Below, piece by piece: positions 31,877-40,406 of a DNA stretch of 53,443 nucleotides. A program made the position numbers and the translations under genes. The stretch is from positions 1 through 53,443 of the forward strand of contig NZ_JAHSTW010000014.1 of NCBI RefSeq assembly GCF_019145195.1. The letters are read 5' to 3'. The stretch comes from Pseudomonas siliginis (GTDB lineage: Bacteria; Pseudomonadota; Gammaproteobacteria; Pseudomonadales; Pseudomonadaceae). Positions within the stretch are counted from its first letter, which is position 1, and the number at the start of each line of letters is the position of its first letter. The notes beneath the pieces are model-generated. The model saw only the letters and a program-made list of their open reading frames with translations, was not told where the DNA came from and searched no databases.

Positions 31877-32431
31877 GGCAAGCGTGTGGGGAGTATCGAT
31901 ATCGACGACTTTCACCATCTGAATCGATCCTGATCTCGAAGACACGGTTAGTGGGGTCTGCTTTGGGTCGATAGCAGCCATTCGCGTACGACAGCTTTCG
32001 GCCAACAGCGGTCACTCGTGAAGGACCGATTTCGTCCAGAGTTGCCGTTCGTGTACTTCGACAGTAAGCGTCCAGCCAACACAGCTCAACGAGGGCAACG
32101 ATGTCAGCGTAAAAGGCATGAAACTCCTGAATCGAGCCTCCGCAGGCTTAATGACTTGATGCGCCAGGTGGATTGCAATTTCGCGATAATCGTCTGGAAG
32201 CCGGTTGTCCACTGGCATCCGGGAACTCACCGATGGGGCAACTGTTGATCAATATTTGCCTGCTACGTTGGCAGCCCTGCGATGCGACTCCGCTCACATA
32301 TTCCTGTGCTAGGAGACGAACGGAAGCGTAGGAACGCAATGCCTTAGCTACATTTTTTAGACATCAGTCTAAACGCAAGCGCTACGGCACTTCTGCTTCA
32401 GCGGAGGAGCTCATGCAACGGGACGATTAAC
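31877..32431. other. Intergenic region with a repeat pair
   Basis: About 550 bp without a gene. It holds the two-part interspersed repeat at 31955-32018. Downstream there is nothing recognisable except a short purine stretch (GCGGAGGAG near 32400) and GGGACG before the response-regulator start. Confidence 0.5.
31955..32018. repeat. Inverted pair of interspersed repeats
   Basis: GTCTGCTTTGGGTCGATAGC followed 22 nt later by ACAGCTTTCGGCCAACAGCG and GTCACTCG. The two halves belong to the GGCCGAAAGC family of 20891 and are in opposite orientation, so the unit resembles a REPIN-like doublet. Confidence 0.55.
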
Positions 32432-32806
32432 ATGCGCTCAACAATATTGCTGGTTCAGGATGACCGGGATCTTAGTACACGGGTGGCTGAAGCCCTCTAT
32501 GTTGTTGAAAAAGATGTTATCCAGTGCTCAACGGTCCAAGAGGCCGTTACTGCACTGGAAAGCTCACCAGAAATTGAATTGGTGCTGACGGACGTAGAGA
32601 TGCCAGGTCTACTAAACGGCTACGAGCTTGCACAGATCATTAGGGTGTTCAAACCGAAGCTGCCAATCATCATGACGTCCACAGGACCTGACTCCAGACC
32701 GGGAAAACTCCCGTCTAGCTCTACTCTGCTCCAGAAGCCGTGGTCAGTGGACGATCTGCTGAGGCTCGTAGCGGATCGGCTTGGCCAATCCTCAACACAT
32801 GCTTGA
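32432..32806 (+). CDS. Orphan single-domain response regulator
   Basis: A 124-residue receiver domain with no output domain. The acidic pocket is in LLVQDDRDL, the phospho-acceptor aspartate in LVLTDVEMPG, the threonine in IIMTSTG and the conserved lysine in LLQKPW. Such stand-alone receivers pass phosphate or bind partner proteins. No kinase is adjacent; the nearest signalling gene is the diguanylate cyclase 0.9 kb away on the other strand. The ATG at 32432 has a modest GGGACGATT upstream. Confidence 0.8.
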   Translation: MRSTILLVQDDRDLSTRVAEALYVVEKDVIQCSTVQEAVTALESSPEIELVLTDVEMPGLLNGYELAQIIRVFKPKLPIIMTSTGPDSRPGKLPSSSTLLQKPWSVDDLLRLVADRLGQSSTHA

Positions 32807-33049
32807 GCTTCCTAGAGCTGAGAGTTCTAAAGCGTTGGTAGCGAGGCGCATTAAGGAAGTGTGCAAAACCCGAGATGGAAATGACGCAACATTAGCCGGA
32901 TCTCAAGAATCCAGGCATACGCTTGCGTCCGGTTGGTAGCCACCATGTGCACCGCTGCTGCTACATTCACCGACCATCACTTCGACAAGCAGTTAGCGGT
33001 GGTGTAGGGCCTTGGTAATTCATGCCCCTGGCGTGGTTCAACGGCGGCG
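32807..33049. other. Intergenic region, nothing recognised
   Basis: About 240 bp between the receiver gene and the putative transposon end. No gene, hairpin or repeat is evident. Confidence 0.4.
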
Positions 33050-33134
33050 TGTTCATGCGTCGACCTTCGAAAATAAGTGCGACTAGATTGGGAAATAGGT
33101 GCGACCGCGTTCAGATTCGCTGGCAATAGATGCG
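33050..33134 (+). mobile_element. Possible Tn7-like transposon end with TnsB-type repeats
   Basis: Three related words in the same orientation lie close together: AAATAAGTGCGAC (33071), AAATAGGTGCGAC (33093) and CAATAGATGCG (33124), spaced 22 and 31 bp. Arrays of about 20-bp direct repeats behind a TGT terminus are how Tn7-type ends present TnsB binding sites, and a TGT occurs at 33050. The tnsA-like remnant follows directly, as at a Tn7 end. The opposite end was not found in the window. Confidence 0.4.
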
Positions 33135-33148
33135 TTTATCGCTAACTT

Positions 33149-33553
33149 TTGCCGTTTCGGTCGATTCCGAACTTCCTAGGGGCATCGGCCCTGCATTCTC
33201 CTTGGGCATGCCTTACTAAATTTCTGGTTAAGCAGGTCCCCCTGGATAGGCGAATTTTCTGTTTCACTCGACGCTTCGCCCCCCTGAAGCGTGCCGAATT
33301 GCCGAAATTTTTGGCCTACACAAAGCATGATTCCTGGCATTCGGGTGACCAGGTAAACATCATACAGACCCGGCTCATTGTTCCGACCCGACGCAGCATT
33401 TCTGGCATCTTTCCACACGCCGATGGCATTCCCTACGAGTCAGTGCTTGAGCGTGCTTTACTCACCCGAATGACATTTCGCAAGCGGCTTTGTGACGTGA
33501 TCGCAGCCCGCTCCAATCTTTTTTTTCACGGTGACGGCATGCGCCCCACATAG
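33149..33553 (+). pseudogene. tnsA-like endonuclease remnant
   Basis: The open frame is not a normal gene in its first 75 codons, but residues about 74-120 read RLIVPTRRSISGIFPHADGI then PYESVLERALLTRM. The G-x-F-P plus (P/A)(F/Y)ES-LER pattern is the start of the TnsA endonuclease domain of Tn7-like transposons. The sequence then leaves the family (no EEQPV-type catalytic strand) and stops at 33553. With the repeat array just upstream this is best seen as a decayed transposon end. Confidence 0.35.
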
Positions 33554-33713
33554 CGTTGTGGGTGGGATCCGTATCAGCAGATTCGCGGGATAGTTTCACA
33601 AGGTACTGTTGGCTACAAAGGATGCCCAACTCCAAAAGAATGCAAGCTGTGGCGCAAGATTGGGCTCTGGGAGTTCTGAAATTTCAGTCCGCTAGTTCCC
33701 GCCTTGAAGTTTT

Positions 33714-35291
33714 TCAATTAGTAATCACGCTCATGTTCCGTCCGCTCGTCTTCGCACCATAGAGCGCTTTATCCGCAGCGCCGATCAGCGTGTCGGGTGT
33801 TTCCCCGTCTACTGGACTACAGGCGCTCACCCCAATGCTGACCGTCACCATCCCCATGTCGCTATCACTATGTTCAATTGCTGATGCCAGTACAGCCTTG
33901 CGAATCTTCTCTGCGACGATGAAGGCGCCGACGTAGTCCGTGCTGGGCAGTACTACCGCGAATTCCTCCCCCCCAAAACGCGCTGCCAGATCACCCGGTC
34001 GTCTGATGTTTTCCTGGATAATTCTAGCTACTCTGCGTAGGCATTCGTCACCCAACAGGTGGCCGTACCGATCATTGAAGCGCTTGAAGTGGTCGACATC
34101 GATCATCAGCAAGGCAAGAGTGGTTCTACCTCGTTTGGCGCGGCCCATTTCAGCTTGGATGAATAGATCAAACTGGCGACGGTTGGCAAGTCCCGTTAAC
34201 GCATCTTCCAAAGCCAGCAACTCGAGAGTTTGATTGGCCTCAAGGAGCTTGTTCTGAGCCTTCATGAGTTGATTCTGGATGTGCGTTTGCTGCCTCATCA
34301 GTCGGATAAATCTGTATCCAATACCCAGCACGAAGCTTATCAGCAATAACACGATCGCTGAGCTCATCAGCGTTTCTTGCCGCCAGCTTGCTAAAACCTC
34401 CTCTTCGTTCATGGCGCAGAACACCACAAGAGGGTAATTATTGACTCGCCGAAAACCGACGACACGCTCCACTCCGTCCACGTACGACCTGACAATGGCG
34501 GTGCCCGAATCGCCTTTGGGCAGGAGCTGGGTAAAGAGCGGACCATCAGCAATGCTGGTACCGATGACTGTCTCGTTGAAAGGCCGTCGCACGACGATCT
34601 TGGCGTCGGCAGAAATCAGATTGATAACGCCGTTATTGCCGACATCGATGCTGTTGTAGAGCTTGAGAAAGTGGTCAAGATACAGCGTGGCCAAGGCCAC
34701 CCCAGCAAAGCTGCCGTCGGGATTGTTGATTCTCCGGGAGACGGGCAAGATCCACTCACCTGTGGAGCGGCTTTTGATCGAAGGGCCTACGTGAGGAGCT
34801 CGGTCGGGATGATCGCGATGGTAGATAAAATATTCGCGGTCGGCGTTGTTTGCATTTGGGGGAAGGATGCCGTTGGAGTCGACTATCCAAGCGCCTTTTT
34901 GATCGTAAATGAAGAGCCCATGTAGTTGGGCCAGCTCGTTTCGCTGGGTGGTGATCACCCGCTTAAGCTGAGGCAACTGATCAGGTCCCATTCCTTGAGT
35001 TTCGAGTCGGTCGACCAAACTGAACAGAACGGTATCAGCTTGTTTTATGGATGCTTGCGCCTGCGACGACAAGGTTTGGGCAAGGTTTGCCATTGCCACT
35101 TCTTTGTCGTGCAGCCGGTATTCACGAGAGCTCCAAGCTTCCCATCCGACCAACACCATCAGAGCAAGGCAGACCGTCAGAAGAAAAAAGATTGCTGCGC
35201 GAACTTTATCCTGACTTCTCTGCGGATCAGTCGTGATAGATGCGGCCTCTTTTACTTTTGCCAGACCAGCTGCGAAAGATTGGCGGGGCAT
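33714..35291 (-). CDS. Membrane-bound diguanylate cyclase with dCACHE sensor
   Basis: A 525-residue inner-membrane enzyme predicted to make cyclic di-GMP from two GTP. TM1 is about residues 31-49 (AAIFFLLTVCLALMVLVGW). A periplasmic double-CACHE-like ligand domain spans 50-310, with WIVDSNGILP, REYFIYHRDHPD and GFRRVNNYPLVV. TM2 is about 315-335, followed by a short coiled coil. The GGDEF domain (360-525) has the active-site GGEEF at 440-444 and an RPGD I-site at 431-434, so feedback inhibition by c-di-GMP is expected. The ATG at 35291 lacks a clear Shine-Dalgarno sequence. It is monocistronic and in accessory DNA. Confidence 0.9.
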   Translation of the reverse strand: MPRQSFAAGLAKVKEAASITTDPQRSQDKVRAAIFFLLTVCLALMVLVGWEAWSSREYRLHDKEVAMANLAQTLSSQAQASIKQADTVLFSLVDRLETQGMGPDQLPQLKRVITTQRNELAQLHGLFIYDQKGAWIVDSNGILPPNANNADREYFIYHRDHPDRAPHVGPSIKSRSTGEWILPVSRRINNPDGSFAGVALATLYLDHFLKLYNSIDVGNNGVINLISADAKIVVRRPFNETVIGTSIADGPLFTQLLPKGDSGTAIVRSYVDGVERVVGFRRVNNYPLVVFCAMNEEEVLASWRQETLMSSAIVLLLISFVLGIGYRFIRLMRQQTHIQNQLMKAQNKLLEANQTLELLALEDALTGLANRRQFDLFIQAEMGRAKRGRTTLALLMIDVDHFKRFNDRYGHLLGDECLRRVARIIQENIRRPGDLAARFGGEEFAVVLPSTDYVGAFIVAEKIRKAVLASAIEHSDSDMGMVTVSIGVSACSPVDGETPDTLIGAADKALYGAKTSGRNMSVITN

Positions 35292-35932
35292 GAAGGGTAC
35301 TCAGTGATTGTTCGAGCGGTTTTTTTCCGTTAGCCGTTTTACTTAAGCCGTCAACATTAGTCAGCGATAGTGATTATACATATTCGGTAGAGAAGGTCTC
35401 AGCCAGAAAAAACGCGACGCCGATGGAAAGTTGAGACCATTCCCTAATGCTTGCTCGTGTCGCCGGGCGTGCCCGGTACGCCGGTTCCACGCTAAGCAAG
35501 TGTCTGCAAATGCTGACGTATACTAACGCTCATATCAATTTTTACCGTCTCGACTTGCCGACGCTTAAATTATTGCTCTCCACCCTGATCTCAATCTGCC
35601 ATCATTGCGTTTCTGATGCCTTGCGCACTCGCTTGAACATCACTCGCAACTCCCACCTTGTCTCTTTGTTAGTTGTTAGCAAGGTCGTAGCGCAATTCAG
35701 CGATGAGCGCTGAGATACCTCTTGGTTTGACTCTGCGTGGTGAGTTTGGATTCATCGCGCGGTTTGAACTGTGAGATTAACCTGTCGCGACTTGCAGCTT
35801 TGAACGTAAACAGCTACTCGCAGACATTGGTTCCTTGTTGTAGGCGGCTGCTTCCGGATGTCCGCTTATGGCCGAAAGCGGTCATTCATAAGCGTCTGCT
35901 TCCGGCCAGTAGCGGCCATAATTCTCCTACAG
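35292..35932. other. Intergenic region with interspersed repeats
   Basis: About 640 bp between the 5' end of the cyclase gene and the 3' end of the LysR gene. A short frame at 35447-35713 is not supported. The right end holds the repeat pair at 35859-35919. Confidence 0.5.
35859..35919. repeat. Inverted pair of interspersed repeats
   Basis: ATGTCCGCTTATGGCCGAAA with GCGGTCATTC, then 6 nt later GCGTCTGCTTCCGGCCAGTA with GCGGCC. This is a two-copy unit of the GGCCGAAAGC family, just beyond the LysR stop codon. Confidence 0.6.
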
Positions 35933-36829
35933 TCAGAGAGTTCCCCGTGGCCCAAACGCCTCACGTGCGAACTCCAAAAAGCTGCGCAGCTTTGGGGTCA
36001 TTCTTTGGTCAGGGGCGTAGAGCATATGCATTGAGGTAGTCGGAACCGGGTACTGCGGTAGCAGACGCACCAAAGTCCCATCACGCAACGCATCGCTAAC
36101 CAGCTCTATCGGCTGTAGAACTATACCTAGACCCGCTACTGCTGCTGCCAGCAGTGGATCACCCTGATTAATCGTCAATTTGCTTGTAATTGGGACATCG
36201 ATACGCCCCTCTCGACTATCGAAGCTCCAGTGCGAGCGACCATCAGAATAGGTAAAACCTAGGCACTCCTGCTGCTGTAGATCCCAGGGATTCGTAATGG
36301 GAGGGCGACGTGCAAGGTAGGACGGTGCAGCGCACAAAACCATTTGATAGGGCTCTAGCGGCATCGCCTTCAACCCACTGCTCACCAACTCACCGATGCG
36401 AAAGACCACGTCGTAACCATGATCGACGATATCGACCAGCTCGTTCGATAGGGTCAGGTCGATAGACACCTGTGGGTACCGAACCATGTATTCCAGCAGG
36501 CGCGGAGAAAGCGCGCGAATTCCGAACGTAACCGGTGCATTGATTCGAAGTTGACCGATTGGTGTGCCACGAGTAAGGGCAGCCAGGCTCTCGGCGGACT
36601 GCATGTCTGCAAGGATCAGTTTCGCGCGCTGGTAGAACGTCCTGCCGAAGTCAGTAAGGCTTTGCCTGCGAGTAGTTCGTAGCAATAGGGAGACACCGAG
36701 GTGTTGTTCGAGCATTTTCACCTGTTTCCCTACCAGCTGAGGGGACAAGTTCAGATCGTCCGCAGCGGCACTGAAAGAACCCAGCTCAACCGTTTTAACG
36801 AACGTAGCCATTTGCGTTAGGCGATCCAT
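35933..36829 (-). CDS. LysR-family transcriptional regulator
   Basis: A 298-residue LysR regulator. The N-terminal winged helix reads FVKTVELGSFSAAADDLNLS with recognition helix PQLVGKQVKMLEQHLGVSL. The C-terminal half is a periplasmic-binding-protein-like effector domain (GQLRINAPVTFGIRALSP, VDHGYDVVFRIGEL). It resembles the CrgA/DmlR-type subgroup. The start at 36829 is chosen for the usual MDRLTQMATF beginning; an ATG four codons earlier is possible. It is divergent from the quinone-oxidoreductase gene 140 bp away, which it probably controls. Confidence 0.9.
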   Translation of the reverse strand: MDRLTQMATFVKTVELGSFSAAADDLNLSPQLVGKQVKMLEQHLGVSLLLRTTRRQSLTDFGRTFYQRAKLILADMQSAESLAALTRGTPIGQLRINAPVTFGIRALSPRLLEYMVRYPQVSIDLTLSNELVDIVDHGYDVVFRIGELVSSGLKAMPLEPYQMVLCAAPSYLARRPPITNPWDLQQQECLGFTYSDGRSHWSFDSREGRIDVPITSKLTINQGDPLLAAAVAGLGIVLQPIELVSDALRDGTLVRLLPQYPVPTTSMHMLYAPDQRMTPKLRSFLEFAREAFGPRGTL

Positions 36830-36969
36830 TACAAACACCATGTTTCTAGTGATAAGCCATCGTAGGCCTTTATCCGCTGGTCACCAAGGTCTAAATTCTC
36901 GTCACCCTTCGAGTGGCCGGAGACATTCCGGATTTACATCGAGGCCCATTAACGAAAGAGGTACCCAAC

Positions 36970-37959
36970 ATGGCACGCATTGTCAGAATCCACGAATATG
37001 GTGATGCCAGCGTTCTGAAGCTGGAAGATTTGGAGGTTTCGGCACCGGCACCAAATGAGGTGCAGATTGGCGTTAAAGCTATTGGCTTGAACCGGGCAGA
37101 AGTGATGTTTCGCAATCACGCCTATCTACAGGAGGCCGAGTTCCCTAGCCGCTTGGGATACGAGGCCGCAGGCGTCGTGGTTGCAATCGGTAGCGAAGTA
37201 ACGGAAATCAAGACTGGTGATGAGGTCGCTGTAATCCCTCCCTTGGATATCGCTCGATGGGGCACTTACGGCGAGTTGGCCAATGTACCGGCTCACCTAG
37301 TAGTTAAGAGTCCTGAGAACTTATCCTTTGAAGAGGCTGCTGCGTCTTGGATGCAGTACGTCACCGCTTGGGGTGCATTGATCGAACAAGCGAAGCTGCG
37401 GCAGGACGACTTTGTCATCGTCACCGCTGCTTCAAGCAGTGTTGGCCTTGCCGCATTCCAACTTGCTCGTATGGTCGGAGCTACGTCAATTGCGATCACT
37501 CGAACCCGCGCGAAGAAGCAAGCGCTACTTGATGCTGGCGCTGCGCACGTCATCGTCAGTGATGAAGAGGACATCGTCGAGCGTGTTATGGCGATAACTG
37601 CCGGTCAAGGCGCGCGCGTGGTGTTCGATCCCGTAGGCGGGCCGTCCTTTGAACCCCTCGCGCAGAGCATGGCGCGAGGCGGAATCTTGCTGGAATACGG
37701 CGCACTTAGCTCTGAGCCGACGCCATTCCCGCTGTTTACCGTACTAGGCAAAAGCCTGACCTTGAAGGGATATCTCTACGCAGAGATTGTGGCCGACCTT
37801 GAAGCCTTGGAAAGAGCGAAGGCTTTTATTCTGCAAGGGCTGAAGTCTGGTGCGTTGCGCCCGGTCATCGCCAAGACATTCGCGCTTAGCGACATCCAGG
37901 ATGCTCACCGTTTCCTTGAGGCCAATCAACAAATCGGCAAAATCGTGGTAACTGTCTGA
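36970..37959 (+). CDS. Zinc-independent quinone oxidoreductase-like MDR protein
   Basis: A 329-residue medium-chain dehydrogenase/reductase. The catalytic-domain motif reads LGYEAAGVVVAIGSEV, where the zinc-site histidine of GHE is replaced by tyrosine and the catalytic cysteine is absent, so it should be zinc-free as in NADPH:quinone reductases. The Rossmann motif is VIVTAASSSVGLAAFQLARM. The end IQDAHRFLEANQQIGKIVVT is family-typical. The ATG at 36970 has AGAGG upstream. It is divergent from the LysR gene. The substrate is unknown. Confidence 0.9.
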   Translation: MARIVRIHEYGDASVLKLEDLEVSAPAPNEVQIGVKAIGLNRAEVMFRNHAYLQEAEFPSRLGYEAAGVVVAIGSEVTEIKTGDEVAVIPPLDIARWGTYGELANVPAHLVVKSPENLSFEEAAASWMQYVTAWGALIEQAKLRQDDFVIVTAASSSVGLAAFQLARMVGATSIAITRTRAKKQALLDAGAAHVIVSDEEDIVERVMAITAGQGARVVFDPVGGPSFEPLAQSMARGGILLEYGALSSEPTPFPLFTVLGKSLTLKGYLYAEIVADLEALERAKAFILQGLKSGALRPVIAKTFALSDIQDAHRFLEANQQIGKIVVTV

Positions 37960-38014
37960 CCGGGTTTTATGGGCTGAGAGCGTAACTCTCGGCCCCGCCT
38001 CAATCCGATCCAGA

Positions 38015-38046
38015 TGACCGCTTCTGGCCGAAAGCTGCCCGTCGCG
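38015..38046. repeat. Interspersed GGCCGAAAGC-type repeat
   Basis: GACCGCTTCTGGCCGAAAGC followed by TGCCCGTCGC. This is a near-consensus member of the family listed at 20891, located 55 bp after the oxidoreductase stop codon. Confidence 0.6.
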
Positions 38047-38113
38047 AGCGTCCCCCTTTGGCTGGTTGCAGCTTTTGACGGCCAATGGATAGGACTCCGT
38101 TTACGTTCAATAG

Positions 38114-38150
38114 GCGCCCTCACCTTGCCCAAGTGTGGGCGCTTTTTTTT
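38114..38150 (+). terminator. Rho-independent terminator
   Basis: The stem GCGCCC / GGGCGC has an internal TTGCCC-type extension and is followed by eight T residues. It lies about 155 bp after the oxidoreductase gene and would end its transcript. Confidence 0.75.
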
Positions 38151-39303
38151 CAAGCCTGTCAGCCATAGCCGCCACATTGTTATACCGAACCCGGCGTAGT
38201 GTTTCCCCGTGCTTAACTATGAAACAGTTGACATTCCCCCGCAGCAATCGATCCGAGCTGAAAACCAATTTCTTCGAACAGAGTTTGGCGCATCTGGGGC
38301 ACCCACCAGATGGCGGCGAGAGTGACGGGCTACATCCTGCAGGTGTCCGTCGACTAATAATACGCAACCGGCAATGACTCTCAAGTGAATAGGATGATCA
38401 TAGTATTTGACTACACCTTGGCCATACATCGAAACACCGTCTTGCCTGAGCTCGAAGGATGGTTGGGCCAATTGTTAAACAAGACCCTTTGAGCCCTTAG
38501 CAGGGGGCTAATTTGACTGCGCAAGCGGCGAAAGTCTCCTCCTGAATAGCACCAGAGCGGAGGCAAGTGTCGACTGATCGCTGGGTTGGCGCCGCGGCTT
38601 GCCGTTTTGGTGCGCTGATCTGTTGATGCACCATGGCTATTGAGGGCGGATACAAAAACGTCCGCTTGGTGGAGTTGAGCATGATGTTTTGCAGCTCTTG
38701 CTTAATTATGGAAATACAAACTTTAGGGGCTGAAAAACCGCACTCAGGCGGTGACAGGCAGCTATTGCTCCTCGGGCGTCCACCGTCTTGTGTAGTGGTT
38801 TCGGCCCTTTCTTTTTCCTGCCTTTGGATTTATCGGCTTTGCCGGCGTCGCAGGCGTTGCATTCGACAATGGTAGACCAACTGGACTAGATGATCACATG
38901 ATCGACCGAATCCGCGCGGTATTCGCATGAAGCCCGCCCCTGGAACCCTGAGCACTTGGAGCGCTTGGCGAAGCTGTCCGTCCGGCCGGGCTTCTCAAGC
39001 CGCACGTCGGAGGCGGAGCTATTGATCGCTGACAGACGGACCTTGGTTGCCGCTTTGGCCGCGCGTTTTTTTGATAAATTTACGGGGCGGTATGTATGGC
39101 CGACAGCCCGTACGGGGCATCGTCACTATCGATGGGAACACCGCCAGATTGTCGTCCTTTGTTGTCCTGTTATTTGGAGACACCACTTTGTGCGAGTTCC
39201 ATTCACCGAGTCTGAATTGCCAACGATCAAGGTTACGGCCGGTCATGCTTTGCCAACCTTCCCAGCGGCCTGAACAAGGAGAGCTATTAAATCTCAGTAT
39301 CTA
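38151..39303. other. Non-coding accessory stretch
   Basis: About 1.15 kb. Several short open frames occur on both strands (for example 38956-39273 +), but none has start signals or protein-like composition, and I recognise no remnant with confidence. The right end leads into the RcsB-box promoter of the fimbrial cluster. Confidence 0.45.
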
Positions 39304-39346
39304 TAAGAATCGCCTGATGTAAAGGCTTGGGTGCCGAGGCTAACGT
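39304..39346 (+). promoter_or_regulatory. RcsB-box promoter upstream of the adhesin gene
   Basis: TAAGAATCGCCTGA at 39304-39317 is followed 23 nt later by TAACGT (39341-39346) as a -10 candidate; the adhesin ATG is at 39382. The 14-mer matches the enteric RcsAB consensus TAAGAATATTCCTA at most positions and differs by one base from the copy before the pvrS-like gene. A regulator at this distance from the -10 would occupy the -35 region (class II activation). Confidence 0.65.
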
Positions 39347-39381
39347 ACGCCGCTCATCGGCCGACACGTAAAGCCCTACTA

Positions 39382-40350
39382 ATGAAGCGTTTCAAACTGC
39401 AGCGCCCGCTCCTGCTCTCTATCGCAGTCACTCTGTTTGCCTGCGCTTCGAACGCCATCGCCGGCAGTTGTGTGGCAGTCGATTCAAAACTCGACACGCT
39501 CAACTTCGGCGTCAGCCTGGCCAGTTCAACCCTGACCATCCCTGCCGACACACCCAATGGCACCGTGGTTTATCAGGACACCGTGCAGTCGGACGGTCAC
39601 ATCTGGAGCTGCTCAAAGACGTCCATGTTCGGCATTCTGATGAATCAGAAGTTAGGCACCGCCAGCGGTACGGAAACTCTTTTTCCGTTAGGCAAAAGCG
39701 GGCTTTCCTTCCGGGTCTGGTTTGCCGCGCTAAACCGCTACCAATCAGCGCCGCAGGCCATCGCGCCCAACACCAGTTATGGCTTCGGTGCAAACTCGGT
39801 GCGCTTGGAAATCGTCAAGACTGGCGTGCTGGCGTCGAAAGTCAACATCGATGCGGGGTATCTGGGCAGCCTGCAGGACGATGATCTGATCCTGAAAAAA
39901 CTTAACCTGATAAACCCCATCGTACTGAACGCCGCCTCCTGCGAGACACCCTCCGTCCCGGTGGCCATGGGCGACGATTATCAACTTCATGAATTTCGCG
40001 AAGCCGGCGCCAAGCCGCGCACGGTGCGCTTCGATATCGCCCTGAACCAATGCCAGACCGGCATCAAGAAAGTCACCTATTCGCTCAAGGCCAACACGCC
40101 AGTAATCGACGCGACCAAGGGCATCGTCGCACTGAATGCCGGCTCCACCGCCAAAGGCATCGGCTTGCAAGTGATGAATGAAGCGGGCCAGCCGATCGCT
40201 TTCGACACGACCTACCCGTTCGATGCTTTCAACACCACCGGGCTCAACTTCAAGATCCCGTTGTCAGCCGCTTATTACCGCCTGGGCAATGAAGAACTCA
40301 GCGCCGGCAGCGCCAATACCGAAGTGACTTTCATCGTCAATTACTTGTGA
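39382..40350 (+). CDS. Two-domain fimbrial tip adhesin
   Basis: A 322-residue exported protein. The signal peptide is KRFKLQRPLLLSIAVTLFAC with SNAIA as the cleavage region. Residues 25-180 form a receptor-binding-type domain (SCVAVDSKLDTLNFGVSLAS, WSCSKTSMFG) with a disulfide pair. Residues 185-322 are a pilin domain with cysteines in AASCETPS and LNQCQTGIK and the terminal donor-accepting strand NTEVTFIVNYL. This layout is that of FimH/CupX4-like tip adhesins assembled by chaperone-usher machinery. The ATG at 39382 has a weak Shine-Dalgarno sequence. It is separated from the usher operon by four regulatory genes. Confidence 0.85.
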   Translation: MKRFKLQRPLLLSIAVTLFACASNAIAGSCVAVDSKLDTLNFGVSLASSTLTIPADTPNGTVVYQDTVQSDGHIWSCSKTSMFGILMNQKLGTASGTETLFPLGKSGLSFRVWFAALNRYQSAPQAIAPNTSYGFGANSVRLEIVKTGVLASKVNIDAGYLGSLQDDDLILKKLNLINPIVLNAASCETPSVPVAMGDDYQLHEFREAGAKPRTVRFDIALNQCQTGIKKVTYSLKANTPVIDATKGIVALNAGSTAKGIGLQVMNEAGQPIAFDTTYPFDAFNTTGLNFKIPLSAAYYRLGNEELSAGSANTEVTFIVNYL

Positions 40351-40356
40351 AGTCTT

Positions 40357-40400
40357 TAAGAATCGTCTGATTTTCGCCGCCCCCCGGCCACCCCTACTGT
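40357..40400 (+). promoter_or_regulatory. RcsB-box promoter upstream of the pvrS-like gene
   Basis: TAAGAATCGTCTGA at 40357-40370 is followed 24 nt later by TACTGT (40395-40400). The spacing and sequence are the same as at the adhesin and pilin promoters. The start codon at 40407 is only 7 nt after this -10, which would make the transcript leaderless unless another start is used. Confidence 0.65.
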
Positions 40401-40406
40401 GCCGGC

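Noticed and set aside
33149..33360. N-terminal part of the 134-codon frame as real protein
   Set aside because: The first 70 codons have no protein-like pattern; only the later TnsA-like segment is kept, as a remnant.
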